DNA of 64,000 nt, from assembly GCF_023520895.1 (NCBI RefSeq), contig NZ_CP026029.1, positions 6,448,001 through 6,512,000 of the forward strand, read 5' to 3'. This DNA comes from Paenibacillus sp. PK3_47. GTDB lineage: Bacteria > Bacillota > Bacilli > Paenibacillales > Paenibacillaceae. A program made the position numbers and the translations under genes. Positions 16,989 to 26,392 of this stretch are shown here, in pieces. Under the pieces are notes generated by a model. It saw nothing but the letters and a program-made list of their open reading frames with translations. It was not told the origin of the DNA and made no database searches. Every line of letters begins with the position of its first letter. The first letter of the stretch is position 1.

Positions 16989-17009
16989 AAAAAACGGGCC
17001 TCCCGCCCG
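16989..17009 (-). terminator. Terminator of the TerB/helicase operon (minus strand)
   Basis: On the minus strand CGGGC-GGGAG-GCCCG is followed by six T. It lies about 190 bases beyond the helicase stop and could end that operon. Confidence 0.5.
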
Positions 17010-17103
17010 CTGTATCCTCCCGACTGGGCTATTCAGTCTGCCAATTAACCGGCTGGGCGAAATAAAGCTGCAGGAATTCCCGTCAAAGTTCTGAAAACTA
17101 AAT

Positions 17104-17160
17104 GATGTTAATTTTGTTAATGTTGTTAATGTTGTTAATGTTGTTAATGTTGTTAATTTG
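17104..17160. repeat. 9-bp microsatellite (GTTAATGTT)n
   Basis: About five to six tandem copies of a 9-bp unit, GTTAATGTT, lie 40 bases downstream of the helicase stop, followed by related GTAAATGT sequence. Confidence 0.75.
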
Positions 17161-17200
17161 GTAAATGTGTAAATGTTCTAAATGTAGTGGCTCCTCCGCG

Positions 17201-19399
17201 TCAGTTCCCCGTCTCCCACTGCTTCAGCACCTCAATAAGTCCGGGCACATCCAGTCCGTCCAATGAAAATGCCTTACGCAGCAGATCATGCGGGATGAAC
17301 TCATCGTATTTGCCCAGATAAGGCGCTTCATCCTTACTTAACAGCGCTAAAGGATCTGCCGCAGCAGCTGTTTCGGCTATAATCTCATCCTGAAGCGTTG
17401 CAGCATCTGTCTTCCCTGCTACAACCATATAGTAGGGCTCCATTGGCACAATGGAACGAAGGCCCAGACGGTCCTTCAGATTGTTCTTCAGCAGCCGTTC
17501 CAGTGTACGGAACTGCCGGCTGCCTGCCCACGGCAGGATGAACATCGAGTCGCCGCCTGCAGGCAGTACCGACCGGGTCAGCAGGCCGCTTTCTTTGGCC
17601 AGGCGGCGGGCCCGCTCGAGCCGTGCTGCTGCACTAGGCGCCAGATACGGATACAGCGCTGTCGATCCCAGCACTTCGCGGATTTTGGTCATGATGCGGG
17701 TATGCACATCACCGCCGGCTCCAAGCCATAAGGTGTCCACTTTGCCTCGTGAGCCTTTGACATACACGGCCTTGTGACGGTTATCAACTTCCTCCACCTT
17801 CCACAGCTTGCCGGCCAGCGTAAAGCAGTAGCCCGGCGGCGGCACAGTAGTAATCGAGCCGATTTCTTCCGTGCCGTTATAGACGACATGCTCCTCGTCG
17901 TCTTTAAATACCGCGTAGAAGCGGTAATTGTTTACGATCTTTTCACCAGCCAGCCCGATGAGCAGTCCTCCCTCATCCAGGGTCTCGATATGGCCCATGC
18001 CCAGCATGTATTCCATAAAAGCATCGTAATCGGCGGGATCGATTCCCTGGAAGGAAGGCAGACTCAGAACCGCCTCCTTCAGATCCTCCGCCTCCGCTTC
18101 GCCCATACTCTTAAGGATACTCATTGTCTGGTGGTACAGCAGACCGACCGGCAGTTTGCGCACGACCAGAGGCTCCACCCATTTCTCCCGGACATACAGC
18201 TCGATGACGGCAATGGCCCGCAGCAGCGTCCACGGCATCCGCGCCGGCAGCTGCGCTTCTTCGTCCTCCTCTTCGGGAGTGACGAAGATCATCTCGGACG
18301 CGGCGTCGCCCCGCCGCCCGGAGCGGCCCAGCCGCTGCACGAAGCTCGCGCAGCTGTAGGGCGCGCCAAGCTGCAGCACCCGCTCCAGCTCGCCCAGATC
18401 AATGCCGAGCTCCAGCGTCAGGGTCGCTGCGGCCACAGCAGGACCGGCCCCCTGCCGGAGCGCGGCTTCCGTCTCTTCACGCAGCATCGCGGAGATACTC
18501 CCGTGATGCACGTGGAAGATATCCCGCTCCCCGCGCTTTGCTGCGGTCCGGCGCATCTCCAGGATCGCCTCCTCGGCATCTGTGCGGCTGTTGGTGAAGA
18601 TCAGCGCCTTCTTCAGGTGCGTGTGATCGTAGATGAAGCCGTAGTACGCCTGTCGCGCGCGCTCCAGGTGTTCGGCCTGCTCCTCGTTCCGCGCATCCGG
18701 GAAAGAGAAATGCTCAACGCTCAGGCGGAGCTTGCGCCCGCCCTGCGGCGCAGACACCTCCACGCGCTCTCTTGTGCCGGCGGACAGCCACTCCGTCACG
18801 GAGGCATAGTCACTGAGCGTGGCGGACAGCCCGATCCGGCGCGGATGACAGCCGGCCATCCGCGAAATCCGCGCCAGCTGGCTCAGCACCTGGATGCCGC
18901 GGTCAGCGCCCATGAAGGCATGCACTTCATCGACAATGATGAAGCGCAGATCATGGAACAGTGCCGGGATCGCATTCGGCCGGTTCATCAGCAGCCCTTC
19001 CAGCGACTCCGGCGTAATCTGCAGCACGCCGGAGGGGTTCTGCATCAGCTTGGTCTTATCCGCCTGGGGCACATCGCCATGCCAGTGCCAAACCGGAATA
19101 TTGCCTTCGCGCAGCAGATCATTTAACCGTGTGAACTGATCGTTGATCAGCGCTTTCAGCGGCGCGATATAGAGAATCCCCACAGAATCAGAAGGACGCT
19201 CATACAGCCCGGTCAGTGCCGGAAAAAATGCCGCTTCCGTCTTCCCGGAAGCCGTACCTGAGGCGATCAGCAGATGATGCGGTGTATCGAACAGCACACG
19301 GCAGGCATCGACCTGTGCCTCACGCAGCGTCTCCCAGCGGTTCTTGTAGATAAACTCCTTAATGAAAGGCGCCAGCCTGTAAAACGGATTGTCACTCAT
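17201..19399 (-). CDS. Lhr-like superfamily 2 DEAD/DEAH helicase of the TerB operon
   Basis: A 732-residue ATP-dependent nucleic-acid helicase. A Q-motif-like WETLREAQ is at 22-29, Walker A ASGTASGKTE at 46-55, motif II DEVH at 157-160, motif III LSAT at 191-194, and motif VI QRLGRSGRRGD near 360. The C-terminal half (PPPGYCFTLAGKLWKVEEVD) resembles Lhr-type helicases such as BrxHI of some BREX systems. It starts in a 4-base ATGA overlap with the ATPase gene and ends the operon. DNA for roughly residues 165-390 is much richer in G+C than the rest. It probably works with the two upstream products on DNA. Confidence 0.85.
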   Translation of the reverse strand: MSDNPFYRLAPFIKEFIYKNRWETLREAQVDACRVLFDTPHHLLIASGTASGKTEAAFFPALTGLYERPSDSVGILYIAPLKALINDQFTRLNDLLREGNIPVWHWHGDVPQADKTKLMQNPSGVLQITPESLEGLLMNRPNAIPALFHDLRFIIVDEVHAFMGADRGIQVLSQLARISRMAGCHPRRIGLSATLSDYASVTEWLSAGTRERVEVSAPQGGRKLRLSVEHFSFPDARNEEQAEHLERARQAYYGFIYDHTHLKKALIFTNSRTDAEEAILEMRRTAAKRGERDIFHVHHGSISAMLREETEAALRQGAGPAVAAATLTLELGIDLGELERVLQLGAPYSCASFVQRLGRSGRRGDAASEMIFVTPEEEDEEAQLPARMPWTLLRAIAVIELYVREKWVEPLVVRKLPVGLLYHQTMSILKSMGEAEAEDLKEAVLSLPSFQGIDPADYDAFMEYMLGMGHIETLDEGGLLIGLAGEKIVNNYRFYAVFKDDEEHVVYNGTEEIGSITTVPPPGYCFTLAGKLWKVEEVDNRHKAVYVKGSRGKVDTLWLGAGGDVHTRIMTKIREVLGSTALYPYLAPSAAARLERARRLAKESGLLTRSVLPAGGDSMFILPWAGSRQFRTLERLLKNNLKDRLGLRSIVPMEPYYMVVAGKTDAATLQDEIIAETAAAADPLALLSKDEAPYLGKYDEFIPHDLLRKAFSLDGLDVPGLIEVLKQWETGN

Positions 19400-20718
19400 A
19401 GCTCAAACTCCGCCAGGAAGCCGTCCAGTTCATTTTCTTCTTCTGCTGCCGCCGGCTTGGAAGTGCGTTCACCTACCAGCTTCTCGAAGGAAATCTCCGG
19501 ATGCTGGCTTAGTGTATGCAGAAGATCCATGAAGTCGCGTACGACTTCACGCGGCGTCAGCAGCTCGTCAGCGCCAAGCCTGCCCACCGCTTCCTCCATG
19601 AAATGCACCAGCTGCTCCTGTGTCAGTCTGGCTTCGTAGCCATAATGCAGGGCATGGATATCTCGGAGCTTCTGCAGCAGCACGAGGATTTCTTCATGCG
19701 ACAGCATCTCCAGCGCGATGATCGGTCCGGTAAAATTGTTAAGGCCTGCCGCGCCGTAACGGCCGGCGACCAGCCGCGAACGCAGTGCCTCATAGCTGAA
19801 CAGCCCGCGCCGTCCGTCCTCGACAAACTGCGGAGTCCCCCCGATAAAGATCCCCAGCCGCTCCGCCTTGCCCTGCATCGTATCATTGAACATGGTCAGC
19901 AGCTTCTCGTAGTTGCTTTGACGCGAGATACTGTTCGTAATTTTGTACAGGTTAACACCTTCATCTATAAAGAGCAGCAGACCTTTATATCCGATCATGC
20001 CCGTAAATTCAGCCCATAGCTTCATATAATCGTACCAGTTGTCATCGTCGATGATGACTCCCACGCCCAGCGCCTTTCTGGCCTCTGTCCGGGTGGCAAA
20101 TTCTCCGCGCAGCCAGCGCAGCGCATCCTGCTTCAGCTCGTCATCGCCGAGCTTGTGTCCGTTCCAGTAGGAGGCCAGCACCTTCGCAAAATCAAACCCG
20201 TGCACCAGCCCCCGCATCTCCGAAGCTACCGCATAAATTCTTTGCTCTACTTCCAAGGCAAGCCCGGCGGAATCGGGGCTGAGCCCCTTGTCCTGCATCA
20301 CTGCCTGCTGCAGCGTCATAATCCACTTTTGCAGAACAATCTCCAGCGCCCCGCCATCCGGACGGGTTCGGGTGGACAGATGGCTCATCAGCTCCCGGTA
20401 TGTGGCCAGACCTTGACCTTTGGTGCCGACAAGCCTCCGTTCCGGTGAAAGATCGGCATCCGCAACAACAAAGTCCCTGTCCATGGCATAGTTGCGGATA
20501 ATCTGCAGCAGAAAGCTTTTACCGCTGCCGAATTTACCGGTAATCAGCTTGAAGGCAGCTCCGCCGTCTGCGATATTCTCCATGTCCCGGAGGATCGCTT
20601 CGACTTCCGGCCGGCGGCCGACGGCGATGTGCTCCAGACCGATACGCGGCACTACACCGGCAGTCAGCGAGTTCACAAGCGCTGTGGTCATGCGCTTCGG
20701 TATTTTCAGTTCACTCAT
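19396..20718 (-). CDS. BrxD-like P-loop ATPase (DUF2791)
   Basis: A 440-residue ATPase related to BrxD of BREX defence systems. The hallmark start IGLEHIAVGR is followed by Walker A GKFGSGKS (61-68), the family segment VVADADLSPERRL (about 84-96), and Walker B LLLFIDE (247-253). None of the other BREX proteins (PglX, PglZ, BrxA, BrxB, BrxL) is encoded in this window. The gene starts 7 bases after the TerB-N/TerB-C stop and overlaps the helicase start by 4 bases, so the three proteins are made together. Confidence 0.85.
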   Translation of the reverse strand: MSELKIPKRMTTALVNSLTAGVVPRIGLEHIAVGRRPEVEAILRDMENIADGGAAFKLITGKFGSGKSFLLQIIRNYAMDRDFVVADADLSPERRLVGTKGQGLATYRELMSHLSTRTRPDGGALEIVLQKWIMTLQQAVMQDKGLSPDSAGLALEVEQRIYAVASEMRGLVHGFDFAKVLASYWNGHKLGDDELKQDALRWLRGEFATRTEARKALGVGVIIDDDNWYDYMKLWAEFTGMIGYKGLLLFIDEGVNLYKITNSISRQSNYEKLLTMFNDTMQGKAERLGIFIGGTPQFVEDGRRGLFSYEALRSRLVAGRYGAAGLNNFTGPIIALEMLSHEEILVLLQKLRDIHALHYGYEARLTQEQLVHFMEEAVGRLGADELLTPREVVRDFMDLLHTLSQHPEISFEKLVGERTSKPAAAEEENELDGFLAEFEL

Positions 20719-20725
20719 TCAGGAT

Positions 20726-22336
20726 TCACCTCTTCAAATATTGCAGCATGGGCATAAATTCACCGGTTACTGCTTCTCCTTCAATCAGCAGATCCCCAAG
20801 CATGTCCATGGCGAGTTCATTAATTTCATCGTACAGCAGCTCCGCCATCGTTCCTCCGGCTGCAGCCAGCTTGCGGGCAGCAGCTTCACCGCCGTCTTCA
20901 GTTAAAGTCAGCAGCACCTGCAGCTGCAGCGGGGACAGCGCGTCTGCGAACTGCTCCCAGATCTTATTCTCCGTATTGCCTGCAGCAACCGGCGGCTCAG
21001 GAACGGAATACTTCGCCCCGGTAACTGCTGCCTGACCATCTGCTGCAATACCCCTGTCAGCAGTTTTATCGGCTATCTCCTGAGGCTCCCGTGACTGCGC
21101 CGACTTATCGTGCTCATACAAATCAACCTCATCCGCGTAATCTTCTCCTCCGTTTTCTACAGTAAGCAGCGTCCGGACAACCTCAGAATCGCTTACCAGC
21201 TGTTCCAGCCTCTTCGGGTCAATCACTACAGCCGGACCTTTCTCCGCCTGCTCCGCTTTACGGAATTCCCTGTGCAGGAAGCGTGTAATCAGGTCTTCCA
21301 TTTCTTTTTCTACCTTAATATCCTTAAGCCGCCCGCGAAAGCCCATCAGCTCACGCAGCTTGTTCTCGGTCAGCCGGAACAGGCGTGTAACCAGACTGCG
21401 CAGCGGCAGCGATTTACTGATCCGCACAACCGGAACAAGCACCGAGTATCCATAAAGGGATATGTCATACACCGCGCTGCGGAACAAATAACGCTCCCGG
21501 AGTACCGGTGAGCCCGGCGGGAACATGTCCACGAGTTTGGAACCATGTTTGCGTGCCACATAAGCATCTATTAGTGCAACTACCTGAGGAATATAACGTT
21601 CTAATGCGCTCTTTCCTTCCCCGGTATAGAATTTCGATTTGCTGATGTCATAGTCAGACATGACGGTTAACACTTCAAAGCTCAGCTGCTCCGGAGCTGC
21701 CGTCAGGCAGCGCATCAATTCCAGCTCCGCCAAATCTCCGGCAAGACCGCGCGAACGGGCAACGATACCTGACAGAGGAATTTGCAGCTTGTGTACGAAT
21801 GAAAAGTCGGCAATCCAGCCTCCCATATACTGGTCCAGCCGTTTGAATGCGTCCCGGTAAGCTTCCCACAGCAGACAGAGCTGGCGGCAGCCTTCCTCCG
21901 GCTCTTTCCAGCCTACTCCGTTGATCAGCTCATACGTATGCAGAAAAATATAAGAAAGATCTGTCTTCGGATACCGGCCCTGCCTCACTTCATCCCGCCA
22001 GAAGAAATACCATCTGCTCTGCTCGCCTGTCATATGGCCGTAGGTCGGCCAGTAGCTTTTGAACGGGACAAACAGCGCCGGATTCTCTTTGTGGTCCACA
22101 AGCTCCCTGGCACGATGCACGAACTGGCTTTCTGTTGTAGTCACAGGTTCCGGCTTCACTTCCAGATCCCACAGCTTCAGCTGGACCGCATCCGGCACGG
22201 CCGCATCCTTTTTCTTAAATCCAGGCTCCGCCGGCTGTGCGGGAACCGCTGAGTCCCGGGGAGGAACGGGCACATTCCGCTCTGTACTGTCCCATACCAG
22301 CTCAGTGAAGTGCGGCTGATTTCTTTTATCTTTCAT
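20726..22336 (-). CDS. TerB-N / TerB-C domain protein
   Basis: A 536-residue protein, first gene of the operon. Residues about 75-290 match the TerB-N domain; the diagnostic stretch is SYWPTYGHM, EQSRWYFFWRDEVRQG, then DLSYIFLHTYELIN. The C-terminal part (about 370-536) fits TerB-C, split by an acidic, low-complexity linker (about 405-455). No metal-binding TerB core is obvious. These domains were defined in computational work on Ter-linked stress systems that predicted a DNA-processing role. The ribosome-binding site is AAGGTG. No tellurite-resistance terCDEF genes are near, so metal resistance is not implied. Confidence 0.8.
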   Translation of the reverse strand: MKDKRNQPHFTELVWDSTERNVPVPPRDSAVPAQPAEPGFKKKDAAVPDAVQLKLWDLEVKPEPVTTTESQFVHRARELVDHKENPALFVPFKSYWPTYGHMTGEQSRWYFFWRDEVRQGRYPKTDLSYIFLHTYELINGVGWKEPEEGCRQLCLLWEAYRDAFKRLDQYMGGWIADFSFVHKLQIPLSGIVARSRGLAGDLAELELMRCLTAAPEQLSFEVLTVMSDYDISKSKFYTGEGKSALERYIPQVVALIDAYVARKHGSKLVDMFPPGSPVLRERYLFRSAVYDISLYGYSVLVPVVRISKSLPLRSLVTRLFRLTENKLRELMGFRGRLKDIKVEKEMEDLITRFLHREFRKAEQAEKGPAVVIDPKRLEQLVSDSEVVRTLLTVENGGEDYADEVDLYEHDKSAQSREPQEIADKTADRGIAADGQAAVTGAKYSVPEPPVAAGNTENKIWEQFADALSPLQLQVLLTLTEDGGEAAARKLAAAGGTMAELLYDEINELAMDMLGDLLIEGEAVTGEFMPMLQYLKR

Positions 22337-22394
22337 ACACCTTCACTCCAATTCTCATAAGAACCGGGAAACTCAGCTCACCCTGCTTAATAAA

Positions 22395-22430
22395 AAACGG
22401 TCCTGTTCACATGGCGTGAAGGAACCGTTT
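22395..22430 (-). terminator. Terminator of the MFS gene
   Basis: AAACGG and TCC (22395-22403) pair with GGA and CCGTTT (22421-22430); an inner TTCAC/GTGAA stem adds support. A run of T follows on the minus strand. Confidence 0.65.
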
Positions 22431-22530
22431 CTCATGATTTCCCGAATTTGTCCGAACCCTGTACACTTCTCTTCTAATATTAGCACTGTTGCATGATCTA
22501 CATCAAGTAGGCTTTACCGCTTGGCAGGTG

Positions 22531-23742
22531 CTAGAGCAGCTCTGTTCCCTTGGTCTCTTTGCCCAGCAGCAGCACGGCGGCCGCACCGATGATAATCGTT
22601 ACAAAAAACAGCATAAAGATCGAGCTAATACTTACAGAATCGCCTACCAGTACACCTACCAGCAGAGGGGCGATGATTCCGCCAATCCGTCCGAAGGAAG
22701 TAGCCAGACCTACACCTGTTGAGCGGATCGCGGTCGGATACAGCTCCGGAGAGTAAGCATACATGCCGCCCCATGCCCCGAGATTAAAGAACGAGAGGCA
22801 AATTCCGGCAGCCATCAGCATGCCCTCAGTTGTAGCATTCCCGAACCAGGCGGCACTGACAGCTGTGAACAGCAGATAAATTACCAGCACGAACTTGCGG
22901 CCGAACTTTTCGATGAAATAAGCAGCTGTAAAATAACCCGGTAATTGTGCCAGTGTCATAATCAGCACGTACTCAAAGCTTTTGACCAGACTGAAGCCCT
23001 TCATGACCATAACAGTCGGCAGCCATAAGAACATACCATAATAAGAGAACACTACGGTGAACCACAGAATCCATAACATAATCGTGGAACGGCGGTACTC
23101 CGGTGACCACACGGTCGCGATACGCTTGCTGAGCGAAACCGGCTTCTGCTTAATTTCCGCAAACCGCGGAGAATCGTCGATGGCCTTCCGCAAATACAGG
23201 GCGTAAAGCGCCGGAACAGCCCCGATTGCAAAAGCCACACGCCAGCCGTAATCGGGGATCACAAAATAGGCGATCAAAGCCGACAGGATCCAGCCGATGG
23301 CCCAAAAGCTCTCCAGCAATACTACAGCCCGTCCTCTTTCCCTGGCAGGCATACTCTCCGATACGAGGGTGGAGGCCACAGGCAGCTCGCCGCCAAGCCC
23401 GAACCCGGCCACAAACCGCAGCACACATAGAATTGCAAAGCCCGTAGCAAAAGCCGACAGACCGCTCGCCGCAGAGAAAATCACCAGTGTCCACAGAAGC
23501 ACGGATTTGCGCCCGAACCGGTCGGCCAGAATGCCTGCCGCAGCCGCGCCGACAGCCATCCCTACAGAGTTAATGCTGGTCAGCAGGCCGATCTTCTCCG
23601 GCCCCAGCTCCCAGTCCTTGGCAAGCGCCGCCACTACAAAAGAGATCATTCCGACGTCCATTGCATCGAACATCCAGCTCATGCCTGCGCTCAGCAGCAG
23701 TTTCCGCTGTTTCGGATTCCGCAGCAGTGTCATTTGATTCAT
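22531..23742 (-). CDS. MFS transporter, sugar/aromatic-acid symporter type
   Basis: A membrane protein of about 403 residues with 12 hydrophobic segments. GILADRFGRKSVLL near residue 65 is the conserved loop 2-3 motif, and its counterpart FIEKFGRKFVLV occurs in the second half. SESMPARERGRAV and AYSPELYPTAIRSTGVG place it with the SV2/AAHS-like symporters for organic acids or sugars. ATG 23742 is 7 bases after GGGG; the TTG two codons earlier is less well placed. It is a single-gene unit; its substrate is unknown. Confidence 0.82.
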   Translation of the reverse strand: MNQMTLLRNPKQRKLLLSAGMSWMFDAMDVGMISFVVAALAKDWELGPEKIGLLTSINSVGMAVGAAAAGILADRFGRKSVLLWTLVIFSAASGLSAFATGFAILCVLRFVAGFGLGGELPVASTLVSESMPARERGRAVVLLESFWAIGWILSALIAYFVIPDYGWRVAFAIGAVPALYALYLRKAIDDSPRFAEIKQKPVSLSKRIATVWSPEYRRSTIMLWILWFTVVFSYYGMFLWLPTVMVMKGFSLVKSFEYVLIMTLAQLPGYFTAAYFIEKFGRKFVLVIYLLFTAVSAAWFGNATTEGMLMAAGICLSFFNLGAWGGMYAYSPELYPTAIRSTGVGLATSFGRIGGIIAPLLVGVLVGDSVSISSIFMLFFVTIIIGAAAVLLLGKETKGTELL

Positions 23743-23820
23743 CCTCAAGCCCCTTTTCCTATCTCCGACTAATCACCTTTGATATGTTAGTTTCACTTAC
23801 ACATTCTATGATTGTAGAGC

Positions 23821-24588
23821 CTAAAAATCAAGGAATAATGCGGCATTTACATACTGCCTGGCCACGGACTGGTAGTAGCAGGTCTGCACGGAAATGGCCG
23901 AGATCATGAGCATGTTTTTGACAGCCTCTTTCTGCTGCCGGGTCAGATGGCTCAGACGGTTCATCAGCTTTTCAATGGCGCCGCGGATCGCACCCTCTCT
24001 TTTCAGGCAATAGTCCTTGGGCGTACTGCGTGCTGTCATAGCTTGTACCTGCAGCAGCGGGCTTTGTTTGATCTCCTCGAACAGCGCCGAGTAACCATTA
24101 TACAGCTGGGCGGGTTCGACCAGGTCATCCTCCTCAATATCTGGCTTCAGAAATATCATTCTGAAAAGCTGGCGGATGCTCTCGAAATCAAGCGCGGCCT
24201 TCAGATCATCAATAATAAACAGCAGCGCAGCCTGGTTGACCGAATATTTTTTGCCCTGCCGCGGAGCACCCAGATAGTCCTTGAAATCGCGTTTCACCCA
24301 ATTTTGCATCGTCGAAACGGTCAGTGTGGAGTACTCGATCAGACGGCCAAGCGCAGCAATATCGGACAGCGAGAAGCCTTTCACTTGGCGTCCCTTGAGG
24401 ATCTTCTGTAGAATGGGCGGAACATCTGTAGTAAGGAATGCCGGCAGTGTTGCCCCTCTCTGCACCTCATCCTGATGATATTTCGTCCAGGCATCCTGTA
24501 AAATATGAAGCGGTTTACGATCGAAGTTTCCGGTCAGGGACAGCAGAAGTCCCGACATCTCTATTCGACTCAAAGTAAAAGTTTCCAT
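23821..24588 (-). CDS. DUF1836 domain protein
   Basis: A 255-residue soluble protein. The DUF1836 region lies at about 75-160 (TVSTMQNWVKRD, GKKYSVNQAALLFIIDDLKAAL), which looks like a MerR-type helix-turn-helix with the usual LDFESIRQLF extension, so it may bind DNA. ATG 24588 follows GAGGTG by 6 bases; a longer start at 24645 has no ribosome-binding site. It is divergent from the CNNM transporter gene and its function is unknown. Confidence 0.7.
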   Translation of the reverse strand: METFTLSRIEMSGLLLSLTGNFDRKPLHILQDAWTKYHQDEVQRGATLPAFLTTDVPPILQKILKGRQVKGFSLSDIAALGRLIEYSTLTVSTMQNWVKRDFKDYLGAPRQGKKYSVNQAALLFIIDDLKAALDFESIRQLFRMIFLKPDIEEDDLVEPAQLYNGYSALFEEIKQSPLLQVQAMTARSTPKDYCLKREGAIRGAIEKLMNRLSHLTRQQKEAVKNMLMISAISVQTCYYQSVARQYVNAALFLDF

Positions 24589-24703
24589 AGATGGCACCTC
24601 TTCGCCGTTTGATATTTTCTTAAAAAGTTCGTACAATAGGTTCATATGAACTCATAATATGAGTATAACCTATTTTAACGACGAGAGGGATGGTAAAGAT
24701 TTT

Positions 24704-26026
24704 ATGGGTATAGGACTTAGTTTGACGTTGGTGGCCATTTTGATTATTTTAACCGCTTTTTTTGTAGCTACGGAATTTGCAGTAGTACGGCTAAGAGGCA
24801 GCCAGGTAAGCCAGATGGTGCTTGAAGGTAAGAAGAATGCACTTGCAGTTCAAAGAGTTGCTGCGAATCTGGACGGTTACCTGTCTGCCTGCCAGCTTGG
24901 GATTACAATCACTGCCCTCGGGATCGGGGCGCTCGCAGAGCCTGCCTTTGAGCAGCTGCTTATGCCTCTGTTCGATATGGCAAATATCAACCACAGTGTC
25001 AGTGAGCCCATTGCTTTTGCCTTAGCATTTATTATTGCCACATTCCTGCATGTCGTGGTCGGCGAGCTCGCCCCGAAGACAGCAGCTATAAACATTCCGG
25101 AAAAAATCGGTCAATTTACATCACCGCTGATCATTTGGTTCTACAAAATTCTTTACCCTCTGATCTGGCTTATGAACGGTTCAGCCAACCTGCTTGTGCG
25201 CATGTTCGGAATGAAGCCGGCCAGCGAGCATGGGGATGCACACAGTGAAGACGAGATCCGCCTGATTTTGTCAGAGAGTTACGAGAGCGGCAAAATCAAC
25301 AAAGCCGAGTACGGCTATGTTAACCGTATTTTTACTTTTGATGAAATGCTGGCCAAAGAAATTATGGTTCCCCGCACGGATATGATCTGCTTGTTCACCG
25401 AGAACACCCTGCAGGAGAATCTGGATATTATCCGCAGAGAGCAGTACACCCGTTTCCCTGTAGCGGACGGCAGCAAGGATAATATTATCGGTATGATCAA
25501 CACCAAGCAGCTGTATCTGAATTATGACAACAACCCTGATTTCGATTTCAAAAGCCTGATTCAGCCTCTGCTGACCGTCTCTGAAGTCACACCTGTCAAA
25601 ACACTGCTTACCCGTATGCAGGTTGAGCGTGTACACATCGCTTTGCTGCTGGATGAATATGGCGGTACTTCGGGACTGATCACCATTGAAGACATTCTCG
25701 AAGAAATTGTCGGTGAAATCCGCGACGAATTTGACGGTGACGAACGAAAGAATATCGAGAAGATCAGTGATACAGACTACCTGTTCGACGGTAAAGTCTC
25801 TTTGCTTGAGATTAAGCAACAGACCGGCCTTGATTTCAATGATGAAGAGGTTACAACCATCGGGGGCTGGTTATACAGCCATCTTCCGGAACCTGCAGTC
25901 GGTAAAAGTCTTGTCCATGAACATGTTACACTGACTGTACGGGAAATGAACAAGAACCGCATCCGCAAGGTTGAAATTGTGATCGGCGAGAAAGAGTCAC
26001 TGGAAACGGCGCAGCATACGGAATAA
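24704..26026 (+). CDS. CNNM/HlyC-CorC family membrane transporter
   Basis: A 440-residue protein of the hemolysin-family/CNNM group, linked to magnesium or cobalt homeostasis. The N-terminal DUF21 domain (about 1-200) has three to four hydrophobic segments with the pattern LDGYLSACQLGITITALGIGALAEP. Two CBS domains follow (FDEMLAKEIMVPRTDM and LLDEYGGTSGLITIEDILEEIVGEI). A C-terminal CorC_HlyC domain completes it. ATG 24704 is preferred over ATG 24659, which has no ribosome-binding site. A paralogue lies at 57801-59117. Confidence 0.88.
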   Translation: MGIGLSLTLVAILIILTAFFVATEFAVVRLRGSQVSQMVLEGKKNALAVQRVAANLDGYLSACQLGITITALGIGALAEPAFEQLLMPLFDMANINHSVSEPIAFALAFIIATFLHVVVGELAPKTAAINIPEKIGQFTSPLIIWFYKILYPLIWLMNGSANLLVRMFGMKPASEHGDAHSEDEIRLILSESYESGKINKAEYGYVNRIFTFDEMLAKEIMVPRTDMICLFTENTLQENLDIIRREQYTRFPVADGSKDNIIGMINTKQLYLNYDNNPDFDFKSLIQPLLTVSEVTPVKTLLTRMQVERVHIALLLDEYGGTSGLITIEDILEEIVGEIRDEFDGDERKNIEKISDTDYLFDGKVSLLEIKQQTGLDFNDEEVTTIGGWLYSHLPEPAVGKSLVHEHVTLTVREMNKNRIRKVEIVIGEKESLETAQHTE

Positions 26027-26050
26027 TACAATATTTATAGTTAAGTACAG

Positions 26051-26088
26051 ACAACAGGCGCCCTCAGTGAGGAGCGCCTGTTGTTTTG
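26051..26088 (+). terminator. Terminator after the CNNM gene
   Basis: ACAACAGGCGC (26051-26061) pairs with GCGCCTGTTGT (26074-26084), followed by TTTT. Confidence 0.75.
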
Positions 26089-26094
26089 GTCCCG

Positions 26095-26300
26095 TATAGA
26101 TCAAGCTAAGTGGAATTTCTTCATCTAATCACCCGATAAATAGCGGTTTTGCAATACTAGCGGGAAAAAGTCCGCTTACATGAACTGAATTAGTCTCTAA
26201 AGGCCATTAGCCGCCCGAATAGCTGGAGAATTTCCAACTAAAACTCATAAATGCTGAAAAAGGACAAAATTAGGTGGAGAAAATCCCGTTACGCTCGTGA
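26095..26300. repeat. Dispersed repeat related to the 16-kb array
   Basis: The gene-free stretch 26095-26392 holds short inverted motifs of the same style as 16033-16900: TAGCTGGAGAATTTCCAACT and TTAGGTGGAGAAAATCC, plus a CGGG-AAAAAGT-CCG pair. It reads as a degenerate member of that repeat family. No gene is seen. Confidence 0.5.
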
Positions 26301-26392
26301 AGCACTTCCATTGAAGCCGATCCCCTAGTTCAACAACGCATGGCTGTTACTAGCTTGTTCAGCGGTGAAGCTCTTTGCAGCCGTAGCAACAT

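Noticed and set aside
17774..19126. A 450-residue plus-strand frame
   Set aside because: Fully antisense to the helicase gene; its openness follows from the high G+C patch, and it has no family motif.
17201..22336. A complete BREX or tellurite-resistance locus
   Set aside because: PglX, PglZ, BrxA/B/C/L and terCDEF genes are absent; only BrxD-like and BrxHI-like proteins are similar.
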